Notes under the pieces: model-generated
Told to the model about the DNA's origin: nothing
Databases searched by the model: none
The model's input: the letters and a program-made list of their open reading frames with translations, nothing else
Made by a program: the position numbers and the translations under genes
Shown: one piece after another, positions 62,678-64,000 of the stretch
Numbering within the stretch: position 1 is the stretch's first letter
Layout: every line of letters begins with the position of its first letter
NCBI RefSeq assembly: GCF_012271765.1
Contig: NZ_VRKO01000010.1
Location: forward strand, 876,884 to 940,883
Length of the DNA stretch: 64,000 nt
Direction of reading: 5' to 3'
Source: Erwinia rhapontici
GTDB taxonomy: Bacteria > Pseudomonadota > Gammaproteobacteria > Enterobacterales > Enterobacteriaceae

Positions 62678-63103
62678 GTGAGCACTAAACAAGATAAGCG
62701 TAATAAACGCGCCAAACTGAAGCAGAAACAGGCCAATAAAACCCGCGCCCACGGTCGCCAGATGGATGCCATCGGCCGCCAGAACTATGAAGCGACGCCA
62801 GAGATGGTAGAACTGTTTGCCACGCTGCCGGAGCTGGATGAAAGCGGCGATATGCCGTTTGTCGTGCCGGTGTATCACTGGTCGCGGGCCGAGTATCAGT
62901 TTGATGGCAGCAATGACGAGGGCGATAAGCTCCAGGTTGCGGCATTGTGCGTGATGTACATTCACTGGAAAACCAGCGAGGGTGCAACCACTCTGGTGCA
63001 GAACGAACTGGTGGAAGCGGCACTGCGTCTGGTCGAAGAGAACGAGGCCTTTAAGCAGCGTTATCAGCAGGCAGAAGTGGAAGCCGGTATCAAAGAAGCC
63101 TAA
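62678..63103 (+). CDS. Hypothetical basic-tailed cytoplasmic protein
   Basis: A 141-residue soluble protein I do not recognise. The first 27 residues are very basic (KQDKRNKRAKLKQKQANKTRAHGR in part), suggesting nucleic-acid or ribosome contact. The rest is acidic and probably alpha/beta (FVVPVYHWSRAEYQFDGSNDEGD), ending in a helix rich in Glu. The start is GTG with AGAGA upstream. It follows yeaL after 48 bases. A GC-rich hairpin (63110-63133) lies just after the stop, but without a T-run. Confidence 0.72.
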   Translation: MSTKQDKRNKRAKLKQKQANKTRAHGRQMDAIGRQNYEATPEMVELFATLPELDESGDMPFVVPVYHWSRAEYQFDGSNDEGDKLQVAALCVMYIHWKTSEGATTLVQNELVEAALRLVEENEAFKQRYQQAEVEAGIKEA

Positions 63104-63174
63104 AAAAAGGGCAGGCGCCCTACGGTGCCTGCCTAGTCATCCTGCCAACCCTACTTCAATTTATCCTTCTAGCC

Positions 63175-63484
63175 TTCATACTTTGAGCTGCAACGGCGTT
63201 GGCTGCGGCTGCGCGCCCCGGTCACATAGTTATCTATGCTCCCGGGGACTTACAGCCTTGCCGCCTTGTTGCAACTCAAATTATTTCGGCTAACTATTCT
63301 TCATACTTTCAGCTGCAACGGCGTTGGCTGCGGCTGCGCGCCCCGGTCACATAGTTATCTATGCTCCCGGGGACTTACAGCCTTGCCGCCTTGTTGCAAC
63401 TCAAATTATTTCGGCTAACTATTCTTCATACTTTGAGCTGCAACGGCGTTAGCTGCGGCTGCGCGCCCCGGTCATAGAGTTATC
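63175..63484 (-). repeat. Tandem array of 2.5 ERIC elements
   Basis: Two ERIC copies of exactly 125 bp each (63175-63299 and 63300-63424) differ at one or two bases. A third, truncated copy (63425-63484) loses similarity in the core palindrome after GGTCATAGAG. The core CCCGGTCACATAGTTATCTA, followed by TGCTCCCGGGG, is the ERIC centre in reverse orientation. The array lies between convergent genes. Confidence 0.93.
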
Positions 63485-63782
63485 TTAGTTGCGCGTACGC
63501 GTTCGTCCCAGGCCTCACCCGGGTGCAACATGTACTCAGAACTATCAGTATTAATGATAGAAAACTATCGTTCCTTAACGGTTTAATGCTCACGCTGAGG
63601 CGAAACTGTCTGTTGTGGAGGGGCTCAGACTAAGTGAAAAGGAATTTAAATTCTATTTATTGTCACAATGAAATATAAATTCTTTGAAGTGTGTCAAAGT
63701 TAACAGAGGGAAATATCGGTCAATGATAGGTTTGATAGAAATTATCATCCACTCAAGGAGGTCAGGAGCGCTGGGGGAAGCG
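63485..63782. other. Gene-free stretch after the ERIC array
   Basis: About 300 bases between the truncated ERIC and the dehydrogenase terminator. A short palindrome, CTATCA-7-TGATAG, lies at about 63542-63560. No coding or regulatory feature was recognised. Confidence 0.55.
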
Positions 63783-63815
63783 GGTAAAAGCGGGGTGGTG
63801 GAGACCACCCCGTTG
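63783..63815 (-). terminator. Terminator of the dehydrogenase gene
   Basis: A perfect nine-base stem (CGGGGTGGT with its complement) around GGAG, read on the minus strand, is followed by CTTTTAC. It starts eight bases after the stop codon. Confidence 0.85.
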
Positions 63816-63819
63816 GGGA

Positions 63820-64000
63820 TCATCCAGGGTAGATGCCGCGATCTTTACGCGCCATCAGGATGCGTTCGCAGGCCACAATGTAGGCCGCTGTGCGCAGGCT
63901 GCAGGTTTTCTCACGGGATTTATCCCAGACGTGGACCATCGCTTCGGTCATGATCTTATCCATGCGCTCATTGATTTCATCTTCGCTCCAGAAGAAGCTG
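63820..64000 (-). CDS. Glu/Leu-type amino-acid dehydrogenase, C-terminal part (cut by window edge)
   Basis: The last 59 residues of a protein that continues beyond the right edge. The frame reads FFWSEDEINERMDKIM, then HVWDKSREKTCSLRTAAYIV and ILMARKDRGIYPG before the TGA at 63820-63822. This resembles the C-terminal helices of the Glu/Leu/Phe/Val dehydrogenase family, probably an NAD-type glutamate dehydrogenase. The active site and coenzyme fold are outside the window, so the substrate cannot be checked. Confidence 0.82.
   Translation of the reverse strand, partial: SFFWSEDEINERMDKIMTEAMVHVWDKSREKTCSLRTAAYIVACERILMARKDRGIYPG

Noticed and set aside
63177-63484. Tandem 125-bp repeats as a CRISPR or novel satellite
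   Set aside because: The core matches the ERIC palindrome, so it is a tandem of a known element.

Overview
The window looks like the chromosome of a gamma-proteobacterium of the order Enterobacterales. Support comes from the near-canonical Fnr, PntAB, UspE, SmrA, YeaL, RhaT/R/S/B/A/D/M, AldA and HpxO proteins and from ERIC repeats. The mix of pca-type regulation, sulfone use and a long structured repeat family would fit Pantoea, Erwinia or a relative (Erwiniaceae), but the genus is a guess. Gene density is normal, no tRNA, rRNA, IS element, prophage or CRISPR array was seen, and both ends cut through a gene (pntA on the left, a Glu/Leu-type dehydrogenase on the right).

Layout. 1-7.5 kb: core genes (pntAB, a fructose-type PTS EIIBC, uspE, fnr, smrA). 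7.5-13 kb: a PcaQ-like regulator with a divergent aromatic-acid MFS carrier, then DoxX and a type-B carboxylesterase. 13-16.3 kb: a chemoreceptor and a LysR gene whose tail-to-tail junction has been duplicated around an orphan CdiI-like immunity gene. 16.4-28.3 kb: amino-acid and peptide genes (ybdL, amino-acid binding protein, WYL regulator, VOC protein, pepT, DppA paralogue, M20 peptidase with MFS) and an acyltransferase. 28.7-44.4 kb: an organosulfur island. A sigma-54 activator fused to an SsuA-like binding domain faces an operon of SsuD, SfnG, an FAD protein, an NtaA/DszA-type monooxygenase and a MetNIQ-like importer. Then follow a duplicated peptidoglycan-amidase effector/immunity cassette, an MFS plus DszC-like pair with its own sigma-54 promoter, and ssuA. 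44.5-54.1 kb: the L-rhamnose regulon (aldA, rhaT, rhaSR, rhaBADM). 54.9-56.9 kb: hpxO and a racemase-family gene. 56.9-62.1 kb: an iron-type TonB receptor, methyltransferase and MFS operon with a PchR-like regulator. 62.2-64 kb: yeaL, a hypothetical gene, tandem ERICs and the 3' end of a dehydrogenase.

The most unusual structure is a family of long repeats, three of them complete (about 660-760 bp) and two mosaic, at about 10.1, 19.6, 22.9, 47.5 and 54.1 kb. All five lie between convergent genes. Complete copies are giant imperfect palindromes, two arms of about 300 bp around an AT-rich centre, made of short hairpins. The hairpin stems differ between copies but stay paired through compensatory changes. 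Their edges carry 6- and 14-bp tandem tracts and one centre carries a 9-bp VNTR. The second theme is toxin/immunity-like cargo inserted at gene 3' ends with duplication of the host gene's 3' end, seen twice. The third is the sigma-54 regulator with a C-terminal periplasmic-binding-protein-like domain, linked to a well formed -24/-12 promoter with two palindromic upstream sites.
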